DNA from: Aliidiomarina indica
Lineage (GTDB): Bacteria; Pseudomonadota; Gammaproteobacteria; Enterobacterales; Alteromonadaceae
Reading direction: 5' to 3'
NCBI RefSeq assembly: GCF_015354615.1
Contig: NZ_JACAVQ010000003.1
Coordinates: forward strand, 124,001 to 188,000
Length of the DNA stretch: 64,000 nucleotides
Positions 25,690-35,067 of the stretch are shown here, in pieces. The translations under genes were made by a program, and so were the position numbers. Below the pieces are notes generated by a model, which had not been told where the DNA came from, made no database searches, and saw only the letters and a program-made list of their open reading frames with translations. How positions within the stretch are numbered: position 1 is the stretch's first letter; every line of letters begins with the position of its first letter.

Positions 25690-26604
25690 ATGAACTCACT
25701 CGCCGCCCATGAACGCATTGGTAAGGGAATCATTTTTATGATTCTCGCGGTATTGTGTTTTTCATTAATGGATGTGGCAATGAAACACCTCGCTGGTCAC
25801 CTCAGCTCTATGCAGGTGGCTTTTTTTCGCGGTGCCATGTCGTTACCTTTTATTGTACTTTGGCTTGTTGCCACCAAGTCCATGGCTCGAGTCCGTCCTC
25901 GGCGTATCGGCTTACATCTGATTCGCGCCGGTGTCAGCATACTTTTTCTCATTCTCACGGTTATCACCCTACGTGAACTGCCGCTAGCAAATGCCTATGC
26001 AATTTTCTTTGTTGCACCGTTATTGATAACCCTGCTGTCCGTGGTCTTGCTCAAAGAGAAAGTCGGTGTACATCGCTACGGTGCCGTGCTGGTGGGATTT
26101 GTTGGTGTTTTAATCATGCTCAACCCCAATGCCATGGGCTTTTTGTCCTATGGCGTTATTGCGGGCCTCTTGGCCACCTTGGGTTATGCCTTGGTGATGA
26201 TTTTAGTCCGCTTAATGCATCGCACTGAAACATCGGAATCCTTAATGCTGTTTTTTGTACTGAGCTTGTCGATAGGTTGTGGCTTGCTCGCCTTGTTCGA
26301 TTGGCGTCCAATGACCCTCAATGACATCCCTTGGTTACTCGGCTTAGGGCTCTCCGGCGCTATTGCCCAGTACCTGCTCACAGAAGCCTATCGTATGGCC
26401 CCACCCGCGGTGCTTTCTTCGTTTGAATACAGCGCCATGATTTGGGCACTGGTATTGGGATACATGCTTTGGGGTGATTGGCCTGGGCCCTGGGTTTTAG
26501 TCGGTGCAGCCGTAGTCATTGCCAGTGGCATTTATATTAGCCACCGAGAAGCTGTGCGTAACAAACACCAAGGCGAACTCGAGCAAAGTAAATTGCAACA
26601 TTAA
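25690..26604 (+). CDS. EamA/DMT superfamily transporter
   Basis: A 304-residue inner-membrane protein with ten predicted membrane segments in two EamA repeats (first repeat about 15-145, second about 155-290), typical of drug/metabolite transporters with ten helices. The repeat marks FFVAPLLITLLSVVLLKEKV and YSAMIWALVLGYMLWGDWPG fit. Substrate cannot be inferred. Its stop codon overlaps the -35 element of the flaG sigma-28 promoter, suggesting flaG moved next to it or that this gene was inserted within a flagellin-flaG unit. Confidence 0.9.
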   Translation: MNSLAAHERIGKGIIFMILAVLCFSLMDVAMKHLAGHLSSMQVAFFRGAMSLPFIVLWLVATKSMARVRPRRIGLHLIRAGVSILFLILTVITLRELPLANAYAIFFVAPLLITLLSVVLLKEKVGVHRYGAVLVGFVGVLIMLNPNAMGFLSYGVIAGLLATLGYALVMILVRLMHRTETSESLMLFFVLSLSIGCGLLALFDWRPMTLNDIPWLLGLGLSGAIAQYLLTEAYRMAPPAVLSSFEYSAMIWALVLGYMLWGDWPGPWVLVGAAVVIASGIYISHREAVRNKHQGELEQSKLQH

Positions 26605-26628
26605 AGTATTGAGCAACCCTGCCGATAC
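26602..26628 (+). promoter_or_regulatory. Sigma-28 promoter of flaG
   Basis: TAAAGTAT at 26602-26609, 11 bases, GCCGATAC at 26621-26628. The -35 begins inside the stop codon of the EamA gene. Confidence 0.82.
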
Positions 26629-26663
26629 TAGAATTAAGTAATTTCCCTTTGGAGTAGGCCCAC

Positions 26664-27014
26664 ATGACCACACCCATCAGTGAACTGTCGACGAATTGGC
26701 CGGCGGCCTTTGCCGCATCTGAACGCCAGCGCCTCGAAAAAGCGATTCAGCAATTGCCAGTAAATAAAGGCTCCGCCGATACCGGACGGGAACTTAACTT
26801 GCAGGAATTAATTCCAGCAATTCAACAAATTAATGAAGTTTTAAGCTCTTACGATGTGCGTTTTGAAATAGCTCAAAGCACGCCACCCATTGTTATTCAG
26901 GTGGTTGATGGGCGATCTGGGGAAGTGATTCGGCAAATTCCTTCTGAAGAAATCGTGAAGGTTGCGCAGCATTTAACGGATTTACGGGGCGTATTGTTTC
27001 GTAGCGAAGCGTAA
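26664..27014 (+). CDS. flaG: Flagellar protein FlaG
   Basis: FlaG is a small late flagellar protein linked to filament length control, usually coded between flagellin and fliD. The 116-residue protein shows the family core: LQELIPAIQQINEVLSSYDVRF, then PPIVIQVVDGRSGEVIRQIP followed by a final helix. Here it is separated from the flagellins by 1.6 kb containing two unrelated genes, but it keeps its own sigma-28 promoter. It is convergent with fliE. Confidence 0.93.
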   Translation: MTTPISELSTNWPAAFAASERQRLEKAIQQLPVNKGSADTGRELNLQELIPAIQQINEVLSSYDVRFEIAQSTPPIVIQVVDGRSGEVIRQIPSEEIVKVAQHLTDLRGVLFRSEA

Positions 27015-27017
27015 TGC

Positions 27018-27047
27018 GAGCCAATGCATTCCATTGGCTCTGACTTC
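27018..27047. terminator. Bidirectional hairpin between flaG and fliE
   Basis: A 9-bp perfect stem GAGCCAATG/CATTGGCTC (27018-27026 and 27032-27040) in the 34-base convergent gap, with a T-rich stretch on the flaG side. Confidence 0.7.
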
Positions 27048-27048
27048 T

Positions 27049-27387
27049 TTACACATTCATGTTCATAATTTCTTTATAGGCATTCACGAGGCGATTCCGA
27101 ACTTGCACGCCCATTTCGAATGCCAATGATGCTTTTTGCATATCGACCATGACATCATGCAAAGCTACATTTGGGTCACCCATTTGGAATGCCTGCTGCT
27201 TCGTTGCGGCAGCGCTTTGCAAATCATTAATGCGATGAATCGACGATTTTAACTCCGTCGCAAAGCTTGGCTGAGTGCTTGGCGTACCTTGCGCACCTAA
27301 CGCAGGAGCTTGCGGCTTTTGTCCTGTCGCTTGGCTTTGCAGTGCCTGCATTTGCTGAAGTGCCGATTGGATTCCTGCAACACTCAT
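27049..27387 (-). CDS. fliE: Flagellar MS-ring/rod junction protein FliE
   Basis: FliE joins the MS ring to the rod and is an early export substrate. The 112-residue protein ends in the conserved helix FEMGVQVRNRLVNAYKEIMNMNV, preceded by DPNVALHDVMVDMQKASLA. In most species fliE is the first gene of the fliEFGHIJ operon; here it is alone on the opposite strand and divergent from fliF, with 245 bases between the two starts. Confidence 0.96.
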   Translation of the reverse strand: MSVAGIQSALQQMQALQSQATGQKPQAPALGAQGTPSTQPSFATELKSSIHRINDLQSAAATKQQAFQMGDPNVALHDVMVDMQKASLAFEMGVQVRNRLVNAYKEIMNMNV

Positions 27388-27632
27388 GGGAAAACCTCTA
27401 CGCTAATTAATAACAATTCTCTACTCATCACCGCAACGACAAGCGAATAAGAAATCGTTGTGTCACCTTTGATGCCAGCAAGAATAGCAGCACCCTTTCC
27501 AGACGAAGGCTCTAATTAAGCAAAAAAAAGTGGCTTATTTACCCATTTGATTGCGTGCACCCTCGGGATAATGACATCCATGAAAAAACCCTCCGCCTTG
27601 TGGAGCCATTAACCAGGTAGTGCGACGAATCC
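27388..27632. promoter_or_regulatory. Divergent fliE/fliF control region
   Basis: 245 bases between divergent starts. It contains a dyad-like A8-GTGGC-TTATTT element at 27522-27540 whose reverse complement resembles one upstream of flgA (48189-48205), a GATAAT box at 27567-27572, and a 10-codon open frame at 27580-27612. No sigma-28 site is visible, as expected for class II genes driven by FlhDC. Confidence 0.4.
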
Positions 27633-29429
27633 ATGGATACGACGATGAATCAAGCCACGCAGCCGGCCTCAGCAGCTGCACCGAAACAAGCACCCGCTCC
27701 CCAGTCTTCTCTGGAGCGCGTGTTGACGCAATTGCGTAGCGGTGCCTTGTTGCCGTTGCTTATTGGTGGTGCTGCTTTCATCGCTATCGTGGTTGCCTTG
27801 ATTATGTGGGCTTCCACACCGGAGTACCGGGTTCTTTATTCGAATCTCACCGAGGCCGATGGCGGCCGCATTGTCAGCGAACTAGAAAACCAACGCATTC
27901 CTTATCAGCTCACTGGTAACGGCAGCACCATTATGATTCCTGGTAATCAGGTGCATCGGGTGCGTTTGAGCATGGCAGAGCAAGGATTACCCCATGGCGG
28001 CAATATTGGTTTTGCCCTGATGGATAACCAATCCTTTGGGATTAGCCAATTTAGTGAGCAAATAAATTTCCAGCGCTCGTTAGAGGGTGAGTTATCCAAC
28101 TCGATGGAGTCGCTCGGTCCGGTGCAGCGCGCTCGGGTTCATCTTTCTATGGCGAAGCCCTCAGTTTTTGTTCGCGATCGGGAACCTGCGAAAGCATCTG
28201 TGGTGTTGTCATTACATGCGGGCCGTACTTTAGGCGATGGCCAAGTGAACGCGATCGTACACATGGTATCGAGTGCAGTGCCTGAACTGAGCGCCGATAA
28301 CGTCACCGTTGTTGATCAACTCGGCAATCTGCTTTCTAAGAATGGTCAAAAATCGGACTTAAGCGGCACTGAGCTTACCTATACCGAAGAATTAGAACGC
28401 ACCTACCAACGCCGTATTGAAGAAATTCTATCGCCTATTCTCGGGCGTCATAATGTACGCGCCAAAGTCGTCGCGCAAATTGATTTTTCTCGCATTGAAG
28501 AAACCTCTGAGCGTTTTACACCGAATCAAACACCTGAAACGGCAGCGGTTCGCAGCATTCAAAGCAATGTAAGTTACGCCGGTGACGGCGAGCGCGCTCA
28601 AGGCGTACCCGGCGCTCTCTCCAATACGCCGCCTGGTGTTGTAACCGCCCCAATTGAAGCGCCAGCCGAAGGCGTCGGTGAAGAAGCCAATGGCGTTCAA
28701 GGAGCCATTACTCGCGGTCAAAGCACCGTGCGCCAAGACAATATTGTGAATTACGAAGTTGATCGTAATATTGCCCACATTCAGCATCAACGCGGGCGCC
28801 TTGAACGCTTGTCTGCAGCCATTGTTGTGAATTATCGCGACGGTGTCGATGAAGAAGGCCTCCCAATTAAAGAGCCTTTACCAGCTGATGAGCTCGCACG
28901 TATTGACCGCCTCGTGCGTCAAGCCATGGGCTTTTCTGAGTTACGCGGTGATGCATTGGAAATTGTAAATAGTGCGTTTGTCACCACCGATGAAGAAGTG
29001 GGCGTGCGCCATCGCGAATGGTGGGAACATCCGCAAACGCAAATTCTCATCATGCAAGGCAGCCGTTACGTGCTTGCGGGCCTGGGCATTCTTCTATTCT
29101 ACCTCTTGATATTGCGCCCCATCTTGCGTCGTTTTGTGGGCCCGGTGAAGAGCAAGGCTGAGCGAGAAGACGATGCAGCAGAAGAAGAAGCGGCAGCCGA
29201 ACGCCGCGGCAGTCTGCGCGCGGTTGTTGGCGACGACGATGGCGACGAAGACGGCGATGAAGGTGAAGATATGACCTTCAACTGGCCGAAGAAAAAGAAT
29301 CTAACTTCATATGAGCAGGCACTGAAGAAAACACAAGAAGTGGCACGGCAAAAACCACGGCAAGTGGCTCGCATCGTGCAAAATTGGTTAACTGAAGATG
29401 AGAGTTCGCGAGATGAAATCGTTCGATAA
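27633..29429 (+). CDS. fliF: Flagellar MS-ring protein FliF
   Basis: FliF forms the membrane MS ring on which the motor and export gate assemble. The 598-residue protein has an N-terminal membrane helix (about 40-60, LLPLLIGGAAFIAIVVALIMW), the periplasmic ring-building motifs (PEYRVLYSNLTEADGGRIVS; VRARVHLS-like QRARVHLSMAKPSVFVRDRE), a second helix near 470-490 and a C-terminal tail. The tail contains an acidic run (DDDGDEDGDEGED, about 530-545) before the FliG-binding segment. The start at 27633 is the best available; ATG 27645 is an alternative. Confidence 0.96.
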   Translation: MDTTMNQATQPASAAAPKQAPAPQSSLERVLTQLRSGALLPLLIGGAAFIAIVVALIMWASTPEYRVLYSNLTEADGGRIVSELENQRIPYQLTGNGSTIMIPGNQVHRVRLSMAEQGLPHGGNIGFALMDNQSFGISQFSEQINFQRSLEGELSNSMESLGPVQRARVHLSMAKPSVFVRDREPAKASVVLSLHAGRTLGDGQVNAIVHMVSSAVPELSADNVTVVDQLGNLLSKNGQKSDLSGTELTYTEELERTYQRRIEEILSPILGRHNVRAKVVAQIDFSRIEETSERFTPNQTPETAAVRSIQSNVSYAGDGERAQGVPGALSNTPPGVVTAPIEAPAEGVGEEANGVQGAITRGQSTVRQDNIVNYEVDRNIAHIQHQRGRLERLSAAIVVNYRDGVDEEGLPIKEPLPADELARIDRLVRQAMGFSELRGDALEIVNSAFVTTDEEVGVRHREWWEHPQTQILIMQGSRYVLAGLGILLFYLLILRPILRRFVGPVKSKAEREDDAAEEEAAAERRGSLRAVVGDDDGDEDGDEGEDMTFNWPKKKNLTSYEQALKKTQEVARQKPRQVARIVQNWLTEDESSRDEIVR

Positions 29430-30414
29430 CATGACTGGAATCCGCAAAAGCGCAATTCTCCTGCTCGCTCTGGATGAAGATACGGCTGTGGATGTGTTTA
29501 AGCATTTTCAGCCCCAGCAAATTCAGAAAATCAGTAAAGAAATGACACGCCTTCAGAATATTTCTCACGAAGAAATAAAGTGGGTACTTGAGCAATTTCA
29601 TGAAGATCTCTCGAATTCACCACCTGTTGATAAATACGATGGCTATATTCGCTCGGTGCTTACCAAAGCGCTCGGAAGCGAACGTGCGTCAACCTTGATT
29701 GAAGACGTGCTTGAACAGAAAACCGGCAATTATGGTATTGATGCCCTGAATCTCATGGATGTGCCAGAAGTAGCAGAGCTCATTCGTGATGAACACCCAC
29801 AGATTATCGCTACCATTTTAATTCACTTAGATCGCCAGCAAGCCGCCGGTGTGTTGGAGTTGTTCGAAGAGCGTTTACGGAATGACGTGGTGCTGCGCAT
29901 CGCGACCTTTACCGGCGTTCAGCCTGCGGCCCTGCAAGAACTTACTGAAGTGCTTGGCGGCATGCTCGATGGCCAGAATCTTAAGCGCAGTAAAATGGGT
30001 GGTGCACGTACAGCCGCAGAAATTCTTAACTTAATGAGTGCCGGTCAAGAAGATACCGCGCTAGAGAATATTCGTGCCTACAACGATGAGCTTGCGACCA
30101 AGATCATCGATGAAATGTTCCTATTCGAGAACTTGGTGGAGCTCGACGACCGCAGCATTCAGGTGTTGCTCAAACAAATCGACACCAACGTTTTGGTTAT
30201 TGCGCTCAAAGGTGCAGAGAGCGAGTTGGTCGATAAATTCCTCAGCAATATGTCGCAGCGGGCAGGCCAGTTGGTGCGCGAGGAAATGGAGACCCGTGGT
30301 CCGGTACGCTTATCGCAAGTGGAAACCGAGCAAAAAGCCATTCTTGCCATTGTTCGCAAGCTTGCAGATTCCGGCGAGATTATGCTGAGCAGCGGAGACG
30401 ATACCTATGTTTAA
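29413..30414 (+). CDS. fliG: Flagellar motor switch protein FliG
   Basis: FliG is the rotor protein that engages MotA and transmits the switch. The 333-residue product shows the N-terminal domain (TGIRKSAILLLALDED), the EHPQIIATILIHL motif of the middle domain and the charged torque helix region (LVELDDRSIQVLLKQIDTNV). I chose the ATG at 29413, which has GAGAG eight bases upstream; ATGs at 29398 and 29431 are possible. It overlaps the fliF end by 17 bases and fliH by 8 bases. Confidence 0.96.
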   Translation: MKSFDNMTGIRKSAILLLALDEDTAVDVFKHFQPQQIQKISKEMTRLQNISHEEIKWVLEQFHEDLSNSPPVDKYDGYIRSVLTKALGSERASTLIEDVLEQKTGNYGIDALNLMDVPEVAELIRDEHPQIIATILIHLDRQQAAGVLELFEERLRNDVVLRIATFTGVQPAALQELTEVLGGMLDGQNLKRSKMGGARTAAEILNLMSAGQEDTALENIRAYNDELATKIIDEMFLFENLVELDDRSIQVLLKQIDTNVLVIALKGAESELVDKFLSNMSQRAGQLVREEMETRGPVRLSQVETEQKAILAIVRKLADSGEIMLSSGDDTYV

Positions 30415-31168
30415 GCCTTTCTCTGCCCAGGACGAGCAAAAAGAACGCGCACGTCACGGCGAGGCAGGCGCGATGTCGGGTAATAATTGGCGCCGCTGGC
30501 GGATGGATGAACTATCAACCGCGCGCCCCCCTGCATCACAGCAAGCACATAATGACAGCCCCGAAGCAAAAGCACAGTTTGTACACAATGCAGAATTGGC
30601 TGCTCTAAAAGAGCAAGCGCGCAAAGAAGCGTGGGAACAAGCATACCAAGAGGGCTTAAAAGCCGGGCATGACGATGGCTTTACGAAAGGTTATCAAGAT
30701 GCGCAAGATGCTGTAGCCCAAGAAAAAGAAGCCCTGTTAGCAGAAGCGGTGACGCCCATTCATGCTTTGGCAGAAGAGTTTTCTCATGCACTGGAACAAA
30801 TCGATACCTTAGTCGGCGAATCGTTAGTGGAATTAGCGCTTGCCGTGGGCACCCAGCTAGCTCGTACCACCTTAGATACCGATCCCGAGCAGGTGTTAAG
30901 TATTGCCCGGGAACTATTACACAGCGACCCGGCCTTTACCGATAAGCCACGCTTGCATGTGCATCCAGAAGATTTAGCACTCATTCAAGAACACATGCGT
31001 GAAGAGTTGCAAATTGCCGGCTGGCATTTGCAAGCGGATGAACGCATGGCGCGGGGTGGATGCCGTTTAACCAGCCAAAAAGGTGAACGCGACGCATCTT
31101 GGGAAACTCGTTCAGAGGCGGTCCGTAAGCAATTGCGCACGCGCCACACGGCGGAGGATAACGAATGA
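30407..31168 (+). CDS. fliH: Flagellar export ATPase regulator FliH
   Basis: FliH holds the ATPase FliI and links it to the C ring. The 253-residue protein has the expected layout: a variable N-terminus, a helical segment with small-residue repeats ([20 protein letters not shown], the GxxxG-type region near 85-105), and the C-terminal V-type stator-like domain ([20 protein letters not shown] to [19 protein letters not shown]). It overlaps fliG by 8 bases and fliI by 4. Confidence 0.95.
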   Translation: MFKPFSAQDEQKERARHGEAGAMSGNNWRRWRMDELSTARPPASQQAHNDSPEAKAQFVHNAELAALKEQARKEAWEQAYQEGLKAGHDDGFTKGYQDAQDAVAQEKEALLAEAVTPIHALAEEFSHALEQIDTLVGESLVELALAVGTQLARTTLDTDPEQVLSIARELLHSDPAFTDKPRLHVHPEDLALIQEHMREELQIAGWHLQADERMARGGCRLTSQKGERDASWETRSEAVRKQLRTRHTAEDNE

Positions 31169-32577
31169 CCACGTCACCTAACGCCGTACCGAAAGATTCA
31201 ATGCAGCAAGCACGGGTTTCGCTCTGGCAGAACGCCCTTGATAAAGTACAAGAGCGCGTTAAAAGCTTACCACCCTATCGAACCAGCGGCCGCATCGTCC
31301 GTGCCACTGGCATGGTGTTAGAAGTGGTGGGGTTACAACTACCCGTAGGCAGTGCGTGTAAGGTTGAGTTACAGCAAGGCTATGATCAAGCGCCCGCTTA
31401 TGCTGAAGCTGAAGTAGTAGGTTTTGCCGGGGATCGCTCGTTTTTAATGCCACTCAATGAAATTCAGGGGCTCACCCCAGGCGCTCGCGTATTCCCGTTA
31501 CAAGAAAGCGGAAAGCAGGAAGGCCGTCGCTTCCCTGTTGGCACGGCGTTACTAGGCCGGGTGGTGGACGGGAATGGCCGTCCGCTCGACGGCCGGGGCC
31601 CTCTTGCTGAAGCGAAATTTGCCCCCCTTGCCACAACCATTATTAATCCAATGAATCGTGCACCTATCGAAACCCCTATCGATGTGGGTATCCGCGCAAT
31701 CAACGCATTGCTCACCGTTGGCCAAGGCCAACGCATGGGCCTATTTGCCGGTTCCGGTGTAGGTAAATCGATGCTGTTGGGGATGATGGCGCGCTTTACT
31801 AAAGCGGACGTGATTGTGGTTGGCTTAATTGGCGAACGTGGCCGTGAGGTTCAAGACTTTATTGATAACATTCTTGGCGCAGAGGGCTTAAAGCGCGCAG
31901 TTGTGGTTGCAGCGCCAGCTGACACGTCACCGTTGCAGCGCTTACAAGGTGCATCTTACGCGACGCGCTTAGCAGAAGACTTCCGCGACCAAGGGCTAAA
32001 TGTACTCTTAATCATGGACTCGTTGACGCGTTTTGCCATGGCCCAACGCGAGATTGCGCTAGCCATCGGAGAGCCACCGGCAACAAAGGGTTATCCACCG
32101 TCGGTGTTTGCCAAACTTCCCGCCCTAGTAGAACGCGCGGGCAATGGAACCAAAGGGGGCGGGTCGATTACCGCGTTTTATACGGTCCTTACTGAAGGCG
32201 ACGATCAACAAGATCCCATCGCCGATTCGGCCCGCGCTATTCTGGATGGGCATATTGTGCTGTCTCGCGCACTGGCGGAGTCTGGCCATTACCCAGCCAT
32301 TGATATTGAGGCGTCCATTAGTCGAGTGATGACCGCTGTTGTGCCCGAGTCTCAGGTGCAGCAGGCCCAGCGATTTAAGAAGTTCTTCTCGGTTTATCAG
32401 CGTAACCGAGATCTCATTAGTGTTGGTGCCTACAGCCAAGGCCACGATCCTGTTCTCGATCAGGCGGTGCAGCTGTACCCACATCTAGAGGCATTTTTAC
32501 AACAAGAACACACCCAAAGCGCGACCCATGCTCACGCTTGTGAAGCTTTGACTGCGGTTATTGGAGGCACTGAATGA
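31165..32577 (+). CDS. fliI: Flagellum-specific ATPase FliI
   Basis: FliI is the F1-beta-like ATPase that helps unfold and deliver export substrates. The 470-residue protein has the P-loop AGSGVGKS at 195-202, the Walker B strand ([20 protein letters not shown]) and the catalytic GERGREV loop. Upstream overlap with fliH is 4 bases, downstream overlap with fliJ also 4 bases. Confidence 0.98.
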   Translation: MTTSPNAVPKDSMQQARVSLWQNALDKVQERVKSLPPYRTSGRIVRATGMVLEVVGLQLPVGSACKVELQQGYDQAPAYAEAEVVGFAGDRSFLMPLNEIQGLTPGARVFPLQESGKQEGRRFPVGTALLGRVVDGNGRPLDGRGPLAEAKFAPLATTIINPMNRAPIETPIDVGIRAINALLTVGQGQRMGLFAGSGVGKSMLLGMMARFTKADVIVVGLIGERGREVQDFIDNILGAEGLKRAVVVAAPADTSPLQRLQGASYATRLAEDFRDQGLNVLLIMDSLTRFAMAQREIALAIGEPPATKGYPPSVFAKLPALVERAGNGTKGGGSITAFYTVLTEGDDQQDPIADSARAILDGHIVLSRALAESGHYPAIDIEASISRVMTAVVPESQVQQAQRFKKFFSVYQRNRDLISVGAYSQGHDPVLDQAVQLYPHLEAFLQQEHTQSATHAHACEALTAVIGGTE

Positions 32578-33044
32578 GTCGTTCAAATGCACTTGAAACC
32601 TTAACCGACCTCGCCCGCGAAGCACGCGATAAGGCCGGACAGCTGTTAGCATCTGAACGCAAGAATGAACGTCAGATTCTTGCCCATCAGGATATGCTCA
32701 TGAATTACCGGCAGGAATATGCCGTGCAGCTTCAGCAACTGATGATGGATGGTATTGACCCGGTCACGTTACATAATTATCGCCAGTTTTTAATGTCGCT
32801 TGATGACTCCATTCAGAAGGCAAGTCAGGCTCTGCAGCAGCAAAGCAAGCGTGTTGACTTAAGCAAGCAGCACTGGCAAACCGAGCAGCGCAAATTGACG
32901 TCGTACTCCACCCTCAACGAGCGGAGAGCGCAACAAGAACGCACCTTGGTTGCGCGCAAAGAGCAGCGTCAAAACGATGAATTTACGACCAACCAGGTGG
33001 CACGAAAAAGTTCGCTGCACTTGGTCGGCTCTGATGAAAATTAG
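32574..33044 (+). CDS. fliJ: Flagellar export protein FliJ
   Basis: FliJ is a coiled-coil stalk of the FliI ring that couples it to FlhA. The 156-residue sequence is almost entirely helical and charged ([40 protein letters not shown]), as in the family, slightly longer than the usual 147. Confidence 0.92.
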   Translation: MSRSNALETLTDLAREARDKAGQLLASERKNERQILAHQDMLMNYRQEYAVQLQQLMMDGIDPVTLHNYRQFLMSLDDSIQKASQALQQQSKRVDLSKQHWQTEQRKLTSYSTLNERRAQQERTLVARKEQRQNDEFTTNQVARKSSLHLVGSDEN

Positions 33045-33056
33045 GAGTAGTCTGTC

Positions 33057-34448
33057 ATGTTAAATTTAATAAGCCTCTCCACAACGCCGGATATTCTTGC
33101 AAAAGAAGGCCATATGCCAGGTCATGGGGCTGCCAGCAACCCCGGTTTTCATGCCGTGTTGGCAAGCCAGCAACAGGCTGCCGAAGTACCGCCTCGTGCC
33201 GCCTACCCATTTACGCCACAACAGGTTTTAGCCAATAACGCATTTGCCAGTACCGAGTTGCCGCAAGAGATTGAGCACATCGGTCGCGGCTCATCACAAC
33301 CACCGGAAGTGATTATCACGCCGGTGCCTGATGGTCACGTCGGTCAAGATGACGCGAACGGTCGCCCAGATCTTGATGCTCTGGCGGCAGCTCTTGAGCG
33401 CATAGCTACATCACAGGCACTCGCTGTGGCGCAAAACCCGACACGTGAGAATACAGCATCCGGTACGCAAACAAGTGAGCAAAGCACAGCAACCCGGCAA
33501 CAGGGTAATCTTCAAACCCTGATGTCTGCACAGTCCGCTCAGCCAGCGCAACCACTCGTGCAACCGGGTGCTGCTCAGCCTGTCGTAAGTTCTGAAGCGC
33601 AAGCGCTCATTAATCAAAGCAATCCACAACAAGCCGCCTCGCTGCGTGCTATGGCGGCGGATTCGATGCTAACGAGCCAGAACCAGAATCAATTAGCCAC
33701 CCTTATCAAAGGCAACATGCAGGTTCAACCAGATAGCAATGCACGATTAAGCACGGAAGCGGCCCGAGCGCAAAGTTTGCAGCCACAAATCGTGGCACAG
33801 AACGCGGCCGGCCAACAGCCAGTGCCAGTTTTCGCCGGACTAAATTCACAAGCGACCGAGATGGCACCTAGTGTCGCCTCGCAGTGGTTGCAGGATATGC
33901 AGCAGGCAACGACATCAGGCGTGAATCAAAACATCGGTTCGGGCATGAATGTGCAACCGAACGCGCAAGAGCAGATGAGCTTGCAAGGTATGTCGACAAC
34001 GTCGGCGCAACCTACCGCTGCAAGTTCTCCTTCGATATCTGCGCCGCTCGCTTCCTCGGGCTGGCAACAACAGTTAGGCCAACAGGTATTGAATATGCAC
34101 CTCACCCAAGATCAAACGGTGAAGTTGCGATTACATCCGGCAGAATTAGGGCCGCTGATGATTAGTATGAAGATGGAAGAGCAAGCAGCGAGCATGCAGT
34201 TTAGTTCCAATAACGCGCAAGTGCGCGCAGCCGTTGAGCAAGCTATTCCACAATTGCGGGAAATTCTCGCTGAACAAGGCATTGCATTGGGCGAAACCGG
34301 TGTGAATGATGGCAAAAAAGAACAAGAATCTCAGGAAATGACTGAACTTTCACACAAATCAGCCGATACATTGATTGAGGACAAACCCGCCGAACCGGAA
34401 GCGATCGATATTCCGCTACGTAACGGACAAATTGACCTTTACGCGTAA
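33057..34448 (+). CDS. fliK: Flagellar hook-length control protein FliK
   Basis: FliK measures hook length and triggers the FlhB switch. The 463-residue protein has a long glutamine/alanine/serine-rich exported N-terminal part (about 1-340) and the conserved C-terminal domain (QDQTVKLRLHPAELGPLMIS, then NNAQVRAAVEQAIPQLREIL). It lies in the usual place between fliJ and fliL. A second protein with a FliK-like C-terminal domain is coded at 15042-16019. Confidence 0.94.
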   Translation: MLNLISLSTTPDILAKEGHMPGHGAASNPGFHAVLASQQQAAEVPPRAAYPFTPQQVLANNAFASTELPQEIEHIGRGSSQPPEVIITPVPDGHVGQDDANGRPDLDALAAALERIATSQALAVAQNPTRENTASGTQTSEQSTATRQQGNLQTLMSAQSAQPAQPLVQPGAAQPVVSSEAQALINQSNPQQAASLRAMAADSMLTSQNQNQLATLIKGNMQVQPDSNARLSTEAARAQSLQPQIVAQNAAGQQPVPVFAGLNSQATEMAPSVASQWLQDMQQATTSGVNQNIGSGMNVQPNAQEQMSLQGMSTTSAQPTAASSPSISAPLASSGWQQQLGQQVLNMHLTQDQTVKLRLHPAELGPLMISMKMEEQAASMQFSSNNAQVRAAVEQAIPQLREILAEQGIALGETGVNDGKKEQESQEMTELSHKSADTLIEDKPAEPEAIDIPLRNGQIDLYA

Positions 34449-34542
34449 ACCGAAGATATACCCCTGATCATCGCGGTATTTCAACGATTCAAACGCACAA
34501 CTAATTGGCATAATAGAACGTTCAAGAGACACAGGTGAGACC

Positions 34543-35037
34543 ATGGCAAAAGCGCAAGCTCAGGCAAAAGATGCAGGAAACAACAAGATCATTATGATTT
34601 TGTTGATATTAGTTGCCTTGATGGTGGCAATCACGGCCGCTAACACCTATTTATTGATGGATACACGAAATCTAACGGTTAACGCTTTACAGGGTGGCCA
34701 ACAAGAAGAGAATCTGCGTGACCCTGTATTCGTAAAAGTGGATCCATTCACTGTGAACTTACGCAGCGACCAATTCGGCCCGCGACTTCTGTACACCGGC
34801 ATGACTTTGGAAGTACAGGAAGGGGAAACTAAGAACGTATTATTGAATAATATGCCCCAAGTTCGTAGCCGTTTATTAGTACTTCTGTCTGGACAAGACG
34901 CTGAGATGATCAGTACGCCGGATGGAAAAATGGCGCTATCTGACAGTATTAAAGCGCGCTTATCAGAGCCTTATGGCGGTTCCGAGCGCGAGCTTGAAAT
35001 CTTCGACGTGCTGTTTACAGAATTTATCGTTCAGTAA
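34543..35037 (+). CDS. fliL: Flagellar basal-body-associated protein FliL
   Basis: FliL surrounds and stabilises the stator. The 164-residue protein has one N-terminal membrane helix (about 15-35, IIMILLILVALMVAITAANT) and a periplasmic domain (VKVDPFTVNLRSD ... LLYTGMTLEVQE ... VRSRLLVLLSGQDAEMIST). A 94-base gap before it, the only sizeable gap in the fliF-fliR run, could hold an internal promoter (CATAAT near 34511). Confidence 0.95.
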   Translation: MAKAQAQAKDAGNNKIIMILLILVALMVAITAANTYLLMDTRNLTVNALQGGQQEENLRDPVFVKVDPFTVNLRSDQFGPRLLYTGMTLEVQEGETKNVLLNNMPQVRSRLLVLLSGQDAEMISTPDGKMALSDSIKARLSEPYGGSERELEIFDVLFTEFIVQ

Positions 35038-35067
35038 CACCTAACCTTCGGAATTTGAGACGTTTTT

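Noticed and set aside
27580-27612. Ten-codon open frame with a CTCC/GGAG hairpin before fliF, resembling a leader peptide
   Set aside because: No ribosome site, no run of regulatory codons, and a frame this short is expected by chance.
28298-28306. GCCGATAA-like sequences inside fliF and mnhA (near 28298 and 53467) as sigma-28 promoters
   Set aside because: They lie within coding sequence and have no TAAAGTTn-like box at the fixed 11-base spacing.
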